This document shows positions 45,765-55,053 of a stretch of DNA of 64,000 nucleotides, one piece after another; positions within the stretch are counted from its first letter, which is position 1, and each line of letters opens with the position of its first letter. The position numbers and the translations under genes are program-made. Source of the stretch: Shewanella aestuarii (lineage in GTDB: Bacteria; Pseudomonadota; Gammaproteobacteria; Enterobacterales; Shewanellaceae); assembly GCF_011765625.1 (NCBI RefSeq), contig NZ_CP050313.1:3530501-3594500 (forward strand), in the 5' to 3' direction. Under the pieces are notes generated by a model that saw nothing but the letters and a program-made list of their open reading frames with translations, made no database searches and was not told the DNA's origin.

Positions 45765-46937
45765 CTACAACGCTGCGACTGCAGCTAATGCGGCTTGAAT
45801 ATCTGCCACTAAATCATCGCCATCTTCAATACCAACAGACAACCTTAATAATGTATCTTTAACACCGGCCTCATAGCGAGCCTCTGGCTCCATTGCTCTG
45901 TGCGTCATGGTGGCAGGAACGGCCACTAAACTTTCCACCCCGCCTAAACTTTCAGCAACACTGAACAAAGTTAATGCAGATAAAAAGGCAACCACTTCTG
46001 CTTCACCGCCATTGAGTTCAAAACTTAACATAGCACCAAAGCCTTGTTGTTGTTTCGCCGCAATTTCGTGACCTGGATGGTCTTTTAACCCCGGATAATA
46101 CACTTTTGCAACAACATCACTTTGACTTAACAGCGCAACAATACGCTGGGCATTGACTTGATGTTCGCGAATACGCACCGCAAGCGTACGAATACCGCGT
46201 AAGGTTAAATAGCTATCAAACGCTGAGCCTGTTAACCCTAAAGTATTCGACCACCAATGTAGTAGCTCTCCCAACTCGGCATCTTTTGCCACCACAGCAC
46301 CACCGACAACATCACTGTGCCCATTGATATATTTAGTGGTTGAGTGAATCACAATATCTGCGCCTAAATTAAGTGGCTGTTGCAAAATAGGAGACAAAAA
46401 GGTGTTGTCTACTGCTACTAATGCACCGACTTGTTTAGCCGCTTTAGCGATTTCAGCGATATCGACAACACGTAGTAGTGGGTTAGATGGCGTTTCTAAC
46501 CAGACCATTTTGGGCTTTCTAGCAATAGCCTCAGCCAAAGCTTGTTCGTTGGTTTGATCGACCACCGCCAGTTTAAATTGGCCTTTTTTAGCTAAGTTGG
46601 TAAATAAACGGTAACTGCCACCATAGCAATCATGCGGAACAACAAGTAAATCATTTGGACCTAATAAGCTGGTTACTAGGGTAATAGCAGCCATACCAGT
46701 GCAAGTCACCACCCCCGTTGCGCCATGCTCTAACTTGGCAATAGCCTCACCTAAAATGCAACGAGTAGGATTACCTGAGCGACTATAGTCAAATTCGCGC
46801 GGATTTTTATGGCCATCAAATGAATAATTGGTCGATAAATAAATTGGCGGAACAACAGCACCATATTGTGTGTCACTCTCAATGCCCTGACGCACGGCGA
46901 CGGTAGCACTGTTATGTTGTTTACAAGACTTGGTCAT
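45765..46937 (-). CDS. metB: Cystathionine gamma-synthase
   Basis: 390 residues. PLP enzyme of the Cys/Met metabolism family; the lysine is in IHSTTKYINGHSDVVGG near residue 200. Additional marks are YSRSGNPTR near 49 and ATGVVTCTGMAA near 73. It joins O-succinylhomoserine and cysteine to cystathionine in methionine synthesis. AGGAG precedes the ATG. It is co-transcribed with metL and preceded by met boxes at 46970-46985. Confidence 0.96.
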   Translation of the reverse strand: MTKSCKQHNSATVAVRQGIESDTQYGAVVPPIYLSTNYSFDGHKNPREFDYSRSGNPTRCILGEAIAKLEHGATGVVTCTGMAAITLVTSLLGPNDLLVVPHDCYGGSYRLFTNLAKKGQFKLAVVDQTNEQALAEAIARKPKMVWLETPSNPLLRVVDIAEIAKAAKQVGALVAVDNTFLSPILQQPLNLGADIVIHSTTKYINGHSDVVGGAVVAKDAELGELLHWWSNTLGLTGSAFDSYLTLRGIRTLAVRIREHQVNAQRIVALLSQSDVVAKVYYPGLKDHPGHEIAAKQQQGFGAMLSFELNGGEAEVVAFLSALTLFSVAESLGGVESLVAVPATMTHRAMEPEARYEAGVKDTLLRLSVGIEDGDDLVADIQAALAAVAAL

Positions 46938-46969
46938 GGTTGACTCCTAACACGATGAACACACAAAAG

Positions 46970-46985
46970 AGATGTCTAGATGGCT
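46970..46985. promoter_or_regulatory. Met boxes proximal to metB
   Basis: Two adjacent boxes, AGATGTCT (7/8) and AGATGGCT (6/8), 33 bases before the metB start. Confidence 0.78.
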
Positions 46986-47022
46986 AAATTTACCTAACAG
47001 AACTACTCAGGTCAACAAAAAT

Positions 47023-47046
47023 AGCCGTTTAGACGTCTAAACATCA
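47023..47046. promoter_or_regulatory. Met boxes between metB and metJ
   Basis: AGCCGTTT, AGACGTCT, AAACATCA: 6/8, 8/8 and 5/8 to consensus. About 100 bases from metJ and 86 from metB, so it can serve both divergent promoters, and autoregulation of metJ is likely. Confidence 0.82.
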
Positions 47047-47145
47047 AGAAATCTATTTGCAATGTGCACTAAAACACAGCAATAATTTGACTAGAGATTG
47101 TAAGGGTTTAAAATCTGCAGCGAATTTATAGTAAAGGGTGAGTTA

Positions 47146-47460
47146 ATGACTGAGTGGAATGGCGACTATATTAGCCCATATGCCGAGCACGGCAAGAAGA
47201 ATGAACAAGTAAAAAAAATCACCGTATCAATTCCTTTAAAAGTATTGAAAGTATTGACCGATGAGCGCACCCGTCGCCAAGTGAATAATTTGCGCCACGC
47301 GACAAATAGCGAATTACTTTGTGAAGCATTTTTGCATGCCTACACAGGTCAACCATTGCCTGATGATAATGATTTATCAAAAGATGAGCCAGATAGCATC
47401 CCGCGTGAAGCGAAAGCATTAATGGATCAAATGGGTATTGAATGGGAAGACTTAGAGTAA
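47146..47460 (+). CDS. metJ: Methionine repressor MetJ
   Basis: 104 residues, one short of the E. coli protein. Ribbon-helix-helix protein: the DNA-contacting strand is [50 protein letters not shown], matching MetJ over this whole stretch. It binds SAM as corepressor. AAGGGTGAG is the ribosome site. It is divergent from metBL over shared met boxes. Confidence 0.97.
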   Translation: MTEWNGDYISPYAEHGKKNEQVKKITVSIPLKVLKVLTDERTRRQVNNLRHATNSELLCEAFLHAYTGQPLPDDNDLSKDEPDSIPREAKALMDQMGIEWEDLE

Positions 47461-47495
47461 TTTCTGCAAATTAGAATTACCCAAACTCTTCAATC

Positions 47496-47556
47496 ACATT
47501 CCACCAAGATAACTATCCTATGTGTAGGATAGTTATCTTGGTGGAATGTTGTTTTT
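47496..47556 (+). terminator. Very long hairpin terminator of metJ
   Basis: A 25-bp perfect inverted repeat (47496-47520 against 47525-47549, core ACCAAGATAACTATCCTA) around a TGTG loop, followed by GTTTTT. It is about twice the usual stem length for this window. Confidence 0.85.
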
Positions 47557-47629
47557 ACGCCTTTCTTAATTCTGTATGTTCCGTTTTGTAACCCATACTC
47601 AATCAGACGCTTATAACGAGTTCCATTTT

Positions 47630-48364
47630 ATGTCATTTATTGATCCCACCACATTGATTTTAGCGTCAGTGATTATTTTTTGCGGTGCATTAACCCAAAG
47701 CTTAATTGGTTTTGGCTTAGCCGTGGTTGCCAGTCCACTCCTGTATATTGTTGACCCACAACTCGTGCCTATACCGATAATTGTGATGGGATTTGTTATT
47801 TCATTAATGACCTTATATAGAGAGCGAGCTCACTTAGCCTTCAACGGATTGCAATATGCGCTTATCGGTCGAATTCCTGGGGGATTTCTAGGCGCCGCAT
47901 TATTACTGTTCGCCCAGCAAGCGGTATTAGGCTTGGCCATCGCTGGCATTGTGTTTACCGCGGTTTTGTTAAGTGTGTTTAAGTTTTCAGCGCCGGTAAA
48001 TCGACTTACCTTGTTTATTGCAGGTGTGGTATCGGGTATTTTTGGCAATATTGCGGCGATTGGCGGTCCACCACTGGCGATTTTATTGTCGGGTAAAGAT
48101 GCCAGTCAATTTAGGGCGGCATTGTCTGCCTATTTTGTTTTTAGCTCGGTAATTGCACTGCTTATTTTAGTTTTGGTCGGCTTGGTTGAATGGAAGCATA
48201 TGTGGCTATCTGTGATGTTAATTCCCTCTGTCGTTGCGGGTTATTTCGTTGCAGGGCGGCTTGTTGGCAAAGTGGATAAAAATAAAACCCGCACCGCAAC
48301 GCTGATCCTGTGCACATTAAGTGCTTTAGTGCTAACCATAAAATCTATCTATGCATTAGCTTAA
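47630..48364 (+). CDS. TSUP (TauE/SafE) family sulfur-compound exporter
   Basis: 244 residues from the ATG at 47630; a longer frame from 47576 has no ribosome site and adds a polar extension. About eight membrane segments. The two family repeats begin at FCGALTQSLIGFGLAVVASP and GVVSGIFGNIAAIGGPPLAI. Members move sulfite, sulfoacetate or other organosulfonates; the actual substrate is unknown. It lies behind metJ and ahead of the octaheme cytochrome operon, a context of sulfur metabolism. Confidence 0.85.
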   Translation: MSFIDPTTLILASVIIFCGALTQSLIGFGLAVVASPLLYIVDPQLVPIPIIVMGFVISLMTLYRERAHLAFNGLQYALIGRIPGGFLGAALLLFAQQAVLGLAIAGIVFTAVLLSVFKFSAPVNRLTLFIAGVVSGIFGNIAAIGGPPLAILLSGKDASQFRAALSAYFVFSSVIALLILVLVGLVEWKHMWLSVMLIPSVVAGYFVAGRLVGKVDKNKTRTATLILCTLSALVLTIKSIYALA

Positions 48365-48427
48365 ATGCCCCATATTTAACACAGCCATACTCGCTATATC
48401 CGCCTATCACTAAACTTAATCATCTCC

Positions 48428-48443
48428 TATGAGCTTGATCACA
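48428..48443. promoter_or_regulatory. CRP-like site before the octaheme cytochrome operon
   Basis: TATGA GCTTGA TCACA, one mismatch to TGTGA-N6-TCACA, about 180 bases before the first gene. In Shewanella, CRP controls most anaerobic respiration operons. Confidence 0.45.
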
Positions 48444-48501
48444 CCCAGTCTATTAGATTTTTTTCAATTAAATTTTTATCAATTAGATTTTTCTCATTAA
48501 C

Positions 48502-48515
48502 TTGATCTACTTCAA
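48502..48515. promoter_or_regulatory. FNR/EtrA-like site before the octaheme cytochrome operon
   Basis: TTGATCTACTTCAA, one mismatch to the FNR pattern TTGAT-N4-ATCAA, about 105 bases before the monoheme gene. Confidence 0.45.
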
Positions 48516-48618
48516 ATTAACACTACCTACTTTTAGGTAACATTCTTAACAACAAGGACACGGTTTTAAATTAAAAGTAATTGGGGTGAACCCCATACCC
48601 TAGATGAGGATGTGAACA

Positions 48619-48945
48619 ATGAAAATCAATCTAAAAGTTGCCATTGCAATGGCTCTGTTTTTATCACTTGGTAGTCAAGCAATGGCGGCTGAGGGTGGCA
48701 ATCCGAAAAAAGGTAAACACCTTTATAAAAAAGAATGTAAAGCTTGTCATAGTGTCGGCACAGAAGGACCAGAGTTAACCCCGATGGCAAAAACCATGAG
48801 TCAATGGGATCGCTTTTTCAAACGCGATCAACACAAAGCCAAACCTGAAGTATTTAAAGCCTTATCAGAGAAAGATTTGAAAGATATTCAGCAGTTTTTA
48901 TATGACCACGCTGCGGATTCAGATCAGCCACAAACCTGCGGTTAA
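48619..48945 (+). CDS. Monoheme cytochrome c
   Basis: 108 residues, signal peptide of about 23 residues ending QAMAA. One haem motif CKACHSVGTEGPELTPMAKTM near residue 38. GAGGA precedes the ATG. It is the first gene of a three-gene set with a DUF3373 porin and the octaheme cytochrome, as in Shewanella species that carry the octaheme tetrathionate reductase. Likely electron donor to the octaheme protein. Confidence 0.9.
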   Translation: MKINLKVAIAMALFLSLGSQAMAAEGGNPKKGKHLYKKECKACHSVGTEGPELTPMAKTMSQWDRFFKRDQHKAKPEVFKALSEKDLKDIQQFLYDHAADSDQPQTCG

Positions 48946-49090
48946 TAGCCACTTAGGGTTAAACAAGGTGTCGTAATAGGCACAGATTACATCTTGAAAT
49001 CAAAAAATATTGGGGCTTAGCCTCAGGGACTCTGACAATCAAAATTTGGTTGAAAGCACAAAAAACAACCAAATTTTAGGGAGCAATATT

Positions 49091-50803
49091 ATGCGTACTC
49101 TCATTTCAATATTAGTGGCTAATGCACTGCTTTTTAGCGGGGCTGGTTTTACAGCAGATATCGACGCCCAAAAAATCGCCGATCTTAAACAGCAACTAGC
49201 AGACATTACCGAAGAACTTGATGATCTCAATTCGCGGGTAGATAAAACCGAACGCCACACCGCTTTAGATAGAATTCAAATTACAGGTGATTTTCGGACC
49301 AAAGCGCATTCATTGCACTTTCAAAATGTCACTTGGAATCCAGCAATGAAAGTTAACTTTTCAGATTTTGGCGCTAAAGCCATGTCTGGTGCGTTTGGCG
49401 ACCCTAGCAGTGCTACTTCACCGCTAGGTAAAATGATGGCCGCAAACCCGGAGTTAGCTGCGGCATTTCAAAGTGGCATGTTACAAGGCGTAATGCCCTA
49501 TGTTCTTGCCCCTCAAACCCAACAAGATATCGATAACGACATACTTTACACCACTCGCTTACGTTTAGATCTCAAAGCAAAAGTATGGGATAACGTCAGT
49601 TTTGCAGGCCGACTCAGCATGTATAAAAACTGGGGCGACTCTACCGGGGTTAAGGTATTTGATTCATGGAACTCATTTACCATGGATGGCACCAGTAGTG
49701 GCAACACCAGTGGCGATTGGTTACGAGTAGAGCGCGCTTATTTTGATTGGAAAAATATTAACGGTAGCAATACTTACCTCTCTATTGGACGTCGCCCTTC
49801 AACCTATGGCCCACCGAGTCATTATCGTGAAAATGAAATGCGCGGCGGCACGCCATCTGGGCACTTAGTTAACTTTAATTTTGATGGTGCAACATTGGGT
49901 TATAACTTAGGTGAAATCACCGGTATTGAAGGCCAAGTCGTACGTTTTTGTTATGGCCAAGGATTTGAGTCTCAGTTTGGTAATGGCGAGATGTTTGGCG
50001 ACATTATCACTAAAGATACCCACTTAGGTGGCTTCAATATTGATGTGATTAATGACGGCACTAACTTCCTGCAAATGACCTTATTTGGCGCTAAAGATAT
50101 CAACGATGGCTTCAAGGGCACCATGGCATTTCCCACCCAATTAGCGGGAATATTTGCTCCGACTATGTATCAAGACATGCAAAAGTTTGAAAACTTCAAC
50201 TTTGTCACCCGTGTTCAGCCTAGTGGTGTTATTGGTGACATGTTCTTAGGTGGCTTAGGTTATGCTAGAGAAACTGAAAATGATTACAAATGGTTTGCTT
50301 CTATCGGTTGGACGCGTGCAGAACCTAATGGCAATGCCGGTTTATTTGGCGGCATGTTAAATGATGCTGTGTTTGAAGCGGAGCTAAATAGCACGGGTAC
50401 TGAAATCATTATGGTACCAAAAGAAACTGTCGATACGGATACCAAAGATGGTTACGGCGTTTATATCGGGATGCAAATGCCCGCTCCGGGCGGTAAATTC
50501 GGTCTAGAGTACAACTATGGTTCAGAATATTGGACCCCATTTACCCAAGCCCAAGATGACCCCATTGGTAGCAAATTAGCTACTCGAGGCCATGTCGCTG
50601 AAGCCTATTACATTTTTGATATCAACCCAAGAATGTTTATCAAGTTAGCAGGCTTGTATTACGACTTTGAATACACAGGCAGCGGCACCCCGGTTGGCGC
50701 ACCTCAAAAAGTGGATGATGTCATTGCTGGTACCGCCTACTCCATGCTGCCTGTAGTGGATACCGCTTACGATGTAAACGCCTCTTTGACTGTTAACTTT
50801 TAA
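49091..50803 (+). CDS. DUF3373-type outer-membrane protein of the octaheme cytochrome locus
   Basis: 570 residues from the ATG at 49091 (GGGAG 8 bases before it); this gives the signal peptide MRTLISILVANALLFSGAG. A coiled-coil of about 40 residues follows (LKQQLADITEELDDLNSRVDKTE), as in trimeric anchor domains, then beta-barrel sequence such as LRLDLKAKVWDNVSFAGRLSMYKNWGDS and the typical C-terminal VDTAYDVNASLTVNF. It fits a surface channel placed between a monoheme and an octaheme cytochrome, 45 bases before the latter. Function unproved. Confidence 0.83.
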   Translation: MRTLISILVANALLFSGAGFTADIDAQKIADLKQQLADITEELDDLNSRVDKTERHTALDRIQITGDFRTKAHSLHFQNVTWNPAMKVNFSDFGAKAMSGAFGDPSSATSPLGKMMAANPELAAAFQSGMLQGVMPYVLAPQTQQDIDNDILYTTRLRLDLKAKVWDNVSFAGRLSMYKNWGDSTGVKVFDSWNSFTMDGTSSGNTSGDWLRVERAYFDWKNINGSNTYLSIGRRPSTYGPPSHYRENEMRGGTPSGHLVNFNFDGATLGYNLGEITGIEGQVVRFCYGQGFESQFGNGEMFGDIITKDTHLGGFNIDVINDGTNFLQMTLFGAKDINDGFKGTMAFPTQLAGIFAPTMYQDMQKFENFNFVTRVQPSGVIGDMFLGGLGYARETENDYKWFASIGWTRAEPNGNAGLFGGMLNDAVFEAELNSTGTEIIMVPKETVDTDTKDGYGVYIGMQMPAPGGKFGLEYNYGSEYWTPFTQAQDDPIGSKLATRGHVAEAYYIFDINPRMFIKLAGLYYDFEYTGSGTPVGAPQKVDDVIAGTAYSMLPVVDTAYDVNASLTVNF

Positions 50804-50848
50804 TTGCACTTCCCGGGGGCCTCGCCCCTCAGGGTAAGGATTTAAATC

Positions 50849-52237
50849 ATGAAAAAAATATCAATGGCTTGGATGTTACTGTTAGCCAGTAGCGCCACTC
50901 ACGCAGCATTTGATCATAAAGAAGTACTTAAAGGGCCATTTACACAAGGCACTGAAGTCACCACGCAATGTATTGAATGTCATGAAGATCATGCAAAAGA
51001 GTTTATGAAATCTTCCCATTGGACTTGGGAATTAAAGCAAGAGTTGCCCGATCGCACCGTAATGCGTGGCAAAAAGAATAGTATTAATAACTTTTGTGTC
51101 TCAATTGCTGGTAATGAACCACGCTGCACTAGCTGCCACGCAGGTTACGGCTGGAAAGATAACAGTTTTGATTTTACCGATATGACCAAGGTGGATTGTT
51201 TAGTGTGTCACGACACTACCGGAACCTATATCAAAGAACCAGCAGGTGCGGGTGAGCCAATGGCCAAGGTTGACTTAACCCGTGTTGCCCAAAATGTCGG
51301 TCAACCTGTGCGTGATAATTGCGGCACTTGTCACTTCTATGGCGGTGGTGGTGATGCGGTTAAGCATGGCGATCTCGACTCTTCTATGTCTTACCCAGAA
51401 AAAGACACAGATGTCCACATGGATACCGACGGTAATGATTTTCAATGCCAAACTTGCCACACCACAGCAAGCCATCAAATATCAGGCAATGCCATGGGCG
51501 TATCACCGGGCGGAGAAAACCCTATCGGTTGCGAAAACTGCCATGACAGTGCGCCACATGACAGCAAAAAGCTCAATACTCATACAGCAACGGTTGCCTG
51601 TCAAACATGCCACATTCCGTTCTTTGCCAAAAATGAACCGACAAAAATGCGTTGGGACTGGTCTACCGCTGGCCAAGAATTAGCTGAAGTTAAAGACGAA
51701 AATGGCAAAAAAACCTTTATGAATAAGAAAGGCAGCTTTATTTGGCAAAAAATGGTACCACCACAATATGCTTGGTTTAATGGTAAAGCCGATGCGTATA
51801 TGGCTGGCGATAAAATTGACCCAAGTCAAACCATCAAATTGGCCTACCCACTTGGCAACATTAACGACAGCAAAGCCAAAATTTATCCATTCAAAGTACA
51901 TACAGGTAAGCAAATATATGACACCAAATTGAATATATTAATTACCCCTAAAGTGTTTGGTGAAAATGGCTATTGGGATAAATTTGATTGGGATTTAGCA
52001 TCCAAGCTAGGCATGGAAGCGAACACCACCATGATTGAAAAAGGCTTAAGTTACAGTGGCGAGCATGACTTTGTTGAAACTGAAATGTGGTGGCGCATCA
52101 ACCATATGGTTTCACCTAAAGAGCAGGCTCTTCAATGTAATGACTGCCACAACAAGGGGACTCGTTTAGATTGGCAAGCGCTTGGTTATAAGGGTGACCC
52201 AATGAAAAACAAGCAAGGCCCAAAACATGCTAAATAA
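50849..52237 (+). CDS. otr: Octaheme cytochrome c, tetrathionate reductase (Otr) type
   Basis: 462 residues, the known length, with signal peptide ending SATHA. Eight haem motifs in order: CIECH (41-45), CTSCH, CLVCH, CGTCH, CQTCH, CENCH, CQTCH and CNDCH. It matches the periplasmic octaheme tetrathionate reductase of S. oneidensis, which has in vitro activity with tetrathionate, nitrite and hydroxylamine. AAGGA precedes the ATG. It is the last gene of the three-gene unit with CRP/FNR-like sites upstream. Physiological substrate is not certain. Confidence 0.94.
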   Translation: MKKISMAWMLLLASSATHAAFDHKEVLKGPFTQGTEVTTQCIECHEDHAKEFMKSSHWTWELKQELPDRTVMRGKKNSINNFCVSIAGNEPRCTSCHAGYGWKDNSFDFTDMTKVDCLVCHDTTGTYIKEPAGAGEPMAKVDLTRVAQNVGQPVRDNCGTCHFYGGGGDAVKHGDLDSSMSYPEKDTDVHMDTDGNDFQCQTCHTTASHQISGNAMGVSPGGENPIGCENCHDSAPHDSKKLNTHTATVACQTCHIPFFAKNEPTKMRWDWSTAGQELAEVKDENGKKTFMNKKGSFIWQKMVPPQYAWFNGKADAYMAGDKIDPSQTIKLAYPLGNINDSKAKIYPFKVHTGKQIYDTKLNILITPKVFGENGYWDKFDWDLASKLGMEANTTMIEKGLSYSGEHDFVETEMWWRINHMVSPKEQALQCNDCHNKGTRLDWQALGYKGDPMKNKQGPKHAK

Positions 52238-52293
52238 GATTTGGTCATTCAACCAAACAGTCTAATTAGAAAGGCTTGTTCAATATCAATCAA

Positions 52294-52356
52294 TTAGCAA
52301 TTAGCAATTAGCAATTAGCAATTAGCAACTAGCAACTAGCAACTAGCAACTAGCAA
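52294..52356. repeat. Heptanucleotide tandem repeat, 9 units
   Basis: Five perfect copies of TTAGCAA followed by four perfect copies of CTAGCAA, 63 bp in total, in the gap between otr and the CSS-EAL gene. Not in any coding region, so length changes would be harmless to protein; the two blocks with one base difference suggest stepwise expansion. A candidate VNTR. Confidence 0.95.
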
Positions 52357-52359
52357 CGA

Positions 52360-52390
52360 AAAATGCCTTATCAAGTTGATAAGGCATTTT
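52360..52390. terminator. Bidirectional terminator behind the tandem repeat
   Basis: AAATGCCTTATCA / TGATAAGGCATTT, 13-bp perfect stem and a 3-base loop, with A and T flanks. It serves the octaheme operon and the convergent EAL gene. Confidence 0.87.
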
Positions 52391-52411
52391 ATATTTTAGT
52401 GTTTATAAGCA

Positions 52412-53905
52412 TTAATGAAAAAACTGTTTTGCCGGCAGCGGTTTTGAGTAAACATAACCTTGAATAAAATAAACACCCTGCTCACTTAGATAAGCAACTT
52501 GCTTATCATCTTCTACCCCTTCAGCAATCATATTTAAATTGGATTTTTGTGCAAATGAAATAATTGCTTCAATGGTTTTAGTATTAAAATTGTCTTGACG
52601 ACCTATGGTATCAACAAACATCTTGTCAATTTTTAGGGTACTGATCCCTAAATGTTGCACATAGCTAAAACCACCGTAACCGGTACCAGCATCATCTAAT
52701 TTTAAATCAATACCTATCGCGTAAAACTTATCTAACATTTTACGCGCAGCAACTAAATCTTTTATAGGTAAGCGCTCAGTAATTTCTAATGAAATACTAT
52801 GCTGTTGCAATTCACCTGATTCAACCACGCCTTTTAGCATCTGATACAAATCATCATTATCCAAATGCTCAGGCACAATATTAACGCTAAAAAATAAGGC
52901 ATCTCGTTTACTGGCAAGTTGTTTTACATCATTAAACACATGCCCGAGCAACCCCTTGGTCATATGCACGATTAAACCATTAGCTTCTGCGTAGGGAATA
53001 AACTGATTCGGTGGCATTAAGCTACCATCTTGACGTTGCCAACGCATCAGCACTTCGGCACCAATCACTTTTTGGTTGCGGGAGTCCACAATAGGTTGAT
53101 AAAAAGGAATAAACTCAGACCGCTTAATCCCTTGAATAATTTGATTATGAATAGATTGAGCATGGTTAAACCATAAACTTGCTACATATGTCACCCAGGA
53201 GGCAACAATGCCAGCAATGAGTAAAATCATCCACCAAGAAAAGTAGGTATATTGCTCATAAAACTCACGATTGCCAGATAACTGAAACTTTGCTTCAAAA
53301 TAGGACGAAGCTAAAACAACCTCTTCACTAATAAAATAATCACCATCAAAACTTTCAAAACCAAATGTTAAAAAAGGACTCGAATCAAAAGATATTTTAT
53401 ATTCTAAACAGTGTTCACAGCTCATGGGCACAAAATAGCGAGGCTCTAAAGGGATCAAACTAGCCACATAAAAAATATCGCCCATATTGCGGATCAGTAT
53501 CAGCTCAAGATGCTGCCCTGTTATAGACTCCAATACCCCTAAACTATATGTTTCACTAATTTGATGGTGTTTTACTTTGTGAACTTCGCGGATGACTTCG
53601 TTAGACTCACAATAAATATTTAGCCCTTTGGCTACTCCTACCCAACGAATAAAACTAGCATCAAACACGGTACGCTTTAACTGTGCTTCAACCTCGTCAT
53701 TACACTCAAATGAGTCAAATGTAATATCAGGTAAAGCATTTAACTGTGCAGCACTTGTTTTAATTAAACGCTCAAACTTATCGGTTAACATGGCTGCGTC
53801 ACGACCAATCAGCTGCTTGGCTAATATATGGTCAGTAAAACGTAATAATGCAACGCTCAGAAGCAGCGTAATTAAAAAGATTAAACCATACTTAATTCGT
53901 TCCAT
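52412..53905 (-). CDS. CSS-domain EAL-type c-di-GMP phosphodiesterase
   Basis: 497 residues from the ATG at 53905 (AGGTGG before it). Two membrane segments (about 5-22 and 226-246) bracket a periplasmic domain with conserved Cys (FECNDEVE, IYCESN), as in CSS-motif proteins whose redox state controls activity. The EAL domain from about 275 has AEVLMRW (E284, the first metal ligand), NIVPEHL, EITER, DDAGTGYGGF, KIDKMFV and EGVED, all catalytic residues kept. It should lower c-di-GMP in response to a periplasmic redox signal. The partner system is not visible; no Dsb gene in the window. Confidence 0.9.
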   Translation of the reverse strand: MERIKYGLIFLITLLLSVALLRFTDHILAKQLIGRDAAMLTDKFERLIKTSAAQLNALPDITFDSFECNDEVEAQLKRTVFDASFIRWVGVAKGLNIYCESNEVIREVHKVKHHQISETYSLGVLESITGQHLELILIRNMGDIFYVASLIPLEPRYFVPMSCEHCLEYKISFDSSPFLTFGFESFDGDYFISEEVVLASSYFEAKFQLSGNREFYEQYTYFSWWMILLIAGIVASWVTYVASLWFNHAQSIHNQIIQGIKRSEFIPFYQPIVDSRNQKVIGAEVLMRWQRQDGSLMPPNQFIPYAEANGLIVHMTKGLLGHVFNDVKQLASKRDALFFSVNIVPEHLDNDDLYQMLKGVVESGELQQHSISLEITERLPIKDLVAARKMLDKFYAIGIDLKLDDAGTGYGGFSYVQHLGISTLKIDKMFVDTIGRQDNFNTKTIEAIISFAQKSNLNMIAEGVEDDKQVAYLSEQGVYFIQGYVYSKPLPAKQFFH

Positions 53906-53974
53906 GAAACCACCTAAATCCAGCAAGTTATCTTCAATATAGCCTGCCTGTGGATGTTAAGGTAGTGTAAATAT

Positions 53975-54982
53975 TTAAATTAATGATAAATCAAGCCCTT
54001 CACAGCACCAATCATTATGCTGTTGACTAATTGGATCAATAAATTGCAATCGCTGTGCCAATAACTTTAATGGTTTAGCAAAGTTATCAGGCCCTTTGGG
54101 CTGAAGCACAGGATAAAACCTGTCGTTAATCAATGGCATACCAAGGCTTTGCATGTGCACTCGTAATTGATGGGTTTTGCCCGTGATCGGACTGAGCTCA
54201 AACAAACCAATATTGTTATGAATGGCTACCAGACTGATTTGTGAATGGCTATTCACCTCGCCTGGCGTGATTTGCATAATAAAACTGGGATCGGCTGGTT
54301 CAATACGATTTTTAACCGTCCACATATGCGGGAGTTTTAGCTGACCTTGCTGATATTGTTTCAAGATATCTGCTGTCAACATCGCTAATGCCTGATAATG
54401 CTTTTGAATTGCGCCATCAACAAATAATTGATGATACGCATGACGAGTATCAGGATTCACTGTCATTAACATCACCCCTGCAGTGTCTTTATCTAAACGA
54501 TGAGCAGGAGCAATGGTATCAATCCCCGTGCGCTTACGTAGCCGATGCACTAAACATTCATTAACGTAATTACCTCCGGGGGTAACGGGTAAAAAATGCG
54601 GCTTATAGACGATCATTTTATGCTCGTCTTGATGCAAAATAACCTCTGAAAACGGCACCTGAGTTTCCGCTTCCACTTCACGATAATAATAAACTCTAGC
54701 ACTAGGCACATAAGCAGTTGAGACAGAAATCAACTCACCATTTAGCCAATGGACTTTGCCACTGGTGACTCTATCTAGCCATACCTTTGCAGCAATCTGC
54801 GGAAATTTAGCAATCAGAAAATCCATCACTGTGTGATGTTGTGGGTTTTGTTGTTGAGGTAACACGACAAAAGACGGCTGCGCAGCAATAGCGCCGCAAC
54901 GATTGGATACCTTGTCATTAGCGTCTTTGGAGGTAGCGCAGCCTGCATTGGCTCGTTTAGTGTCAGAAGGTTTATACGACAT
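53975..54982 (-). CDS. RluA-family pseudouridine synthase
   Basis: 335 residues. The catalytic motif PAHRLDKDTAGVMLM near residue 165 carries the essential Asp. C-terminal GKTHQLRVHMQSLGMPL is also conserved in the family. The N-terminal 25 residues are not conserved and there is no good ribosome site, so the true start may be internal. Which RNA site it modifies cannot be told (RluA, RluC, RluD and TruC share this domain). Confidence 0.88.
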   Translation of the reverse strand: MSYKPSDTKRANAGCATSKDANDKVSNRCGAIAAQPSFVVLPQQQNPQHHTVMDFLIAKFPQIAAKVWLDRVTSGKVHWLNGELISVSTAYVPSARVYYYREVEAETQVPFSEVILHQDEHKMIVYKPHFLPVTPGGNYVNECLVHRLRKRTGIDTIAPAHRLDKDTAGVMLMTVNPDTRHAYHQLFVDGAIQKHYQALAMLTADILKQYQQGQLKLPHMWTVKNRIEPADPSFIMQITPGEVNSHSQISLVAIHNNIGLFELSPITGKTHQLRVHMQSLGMPLINDRFYPVLQPKGPDNFAKPLKLLAQRLQFIDPISQQHNDWCCEGLDLSLI

Positions 54983-55053
54983 ACAATTGATAACAGTATT
55001 TTTGAAGTGCTGTCAGTTTAACAGGTTATCCCCATCCACCTTACTCGAATATG

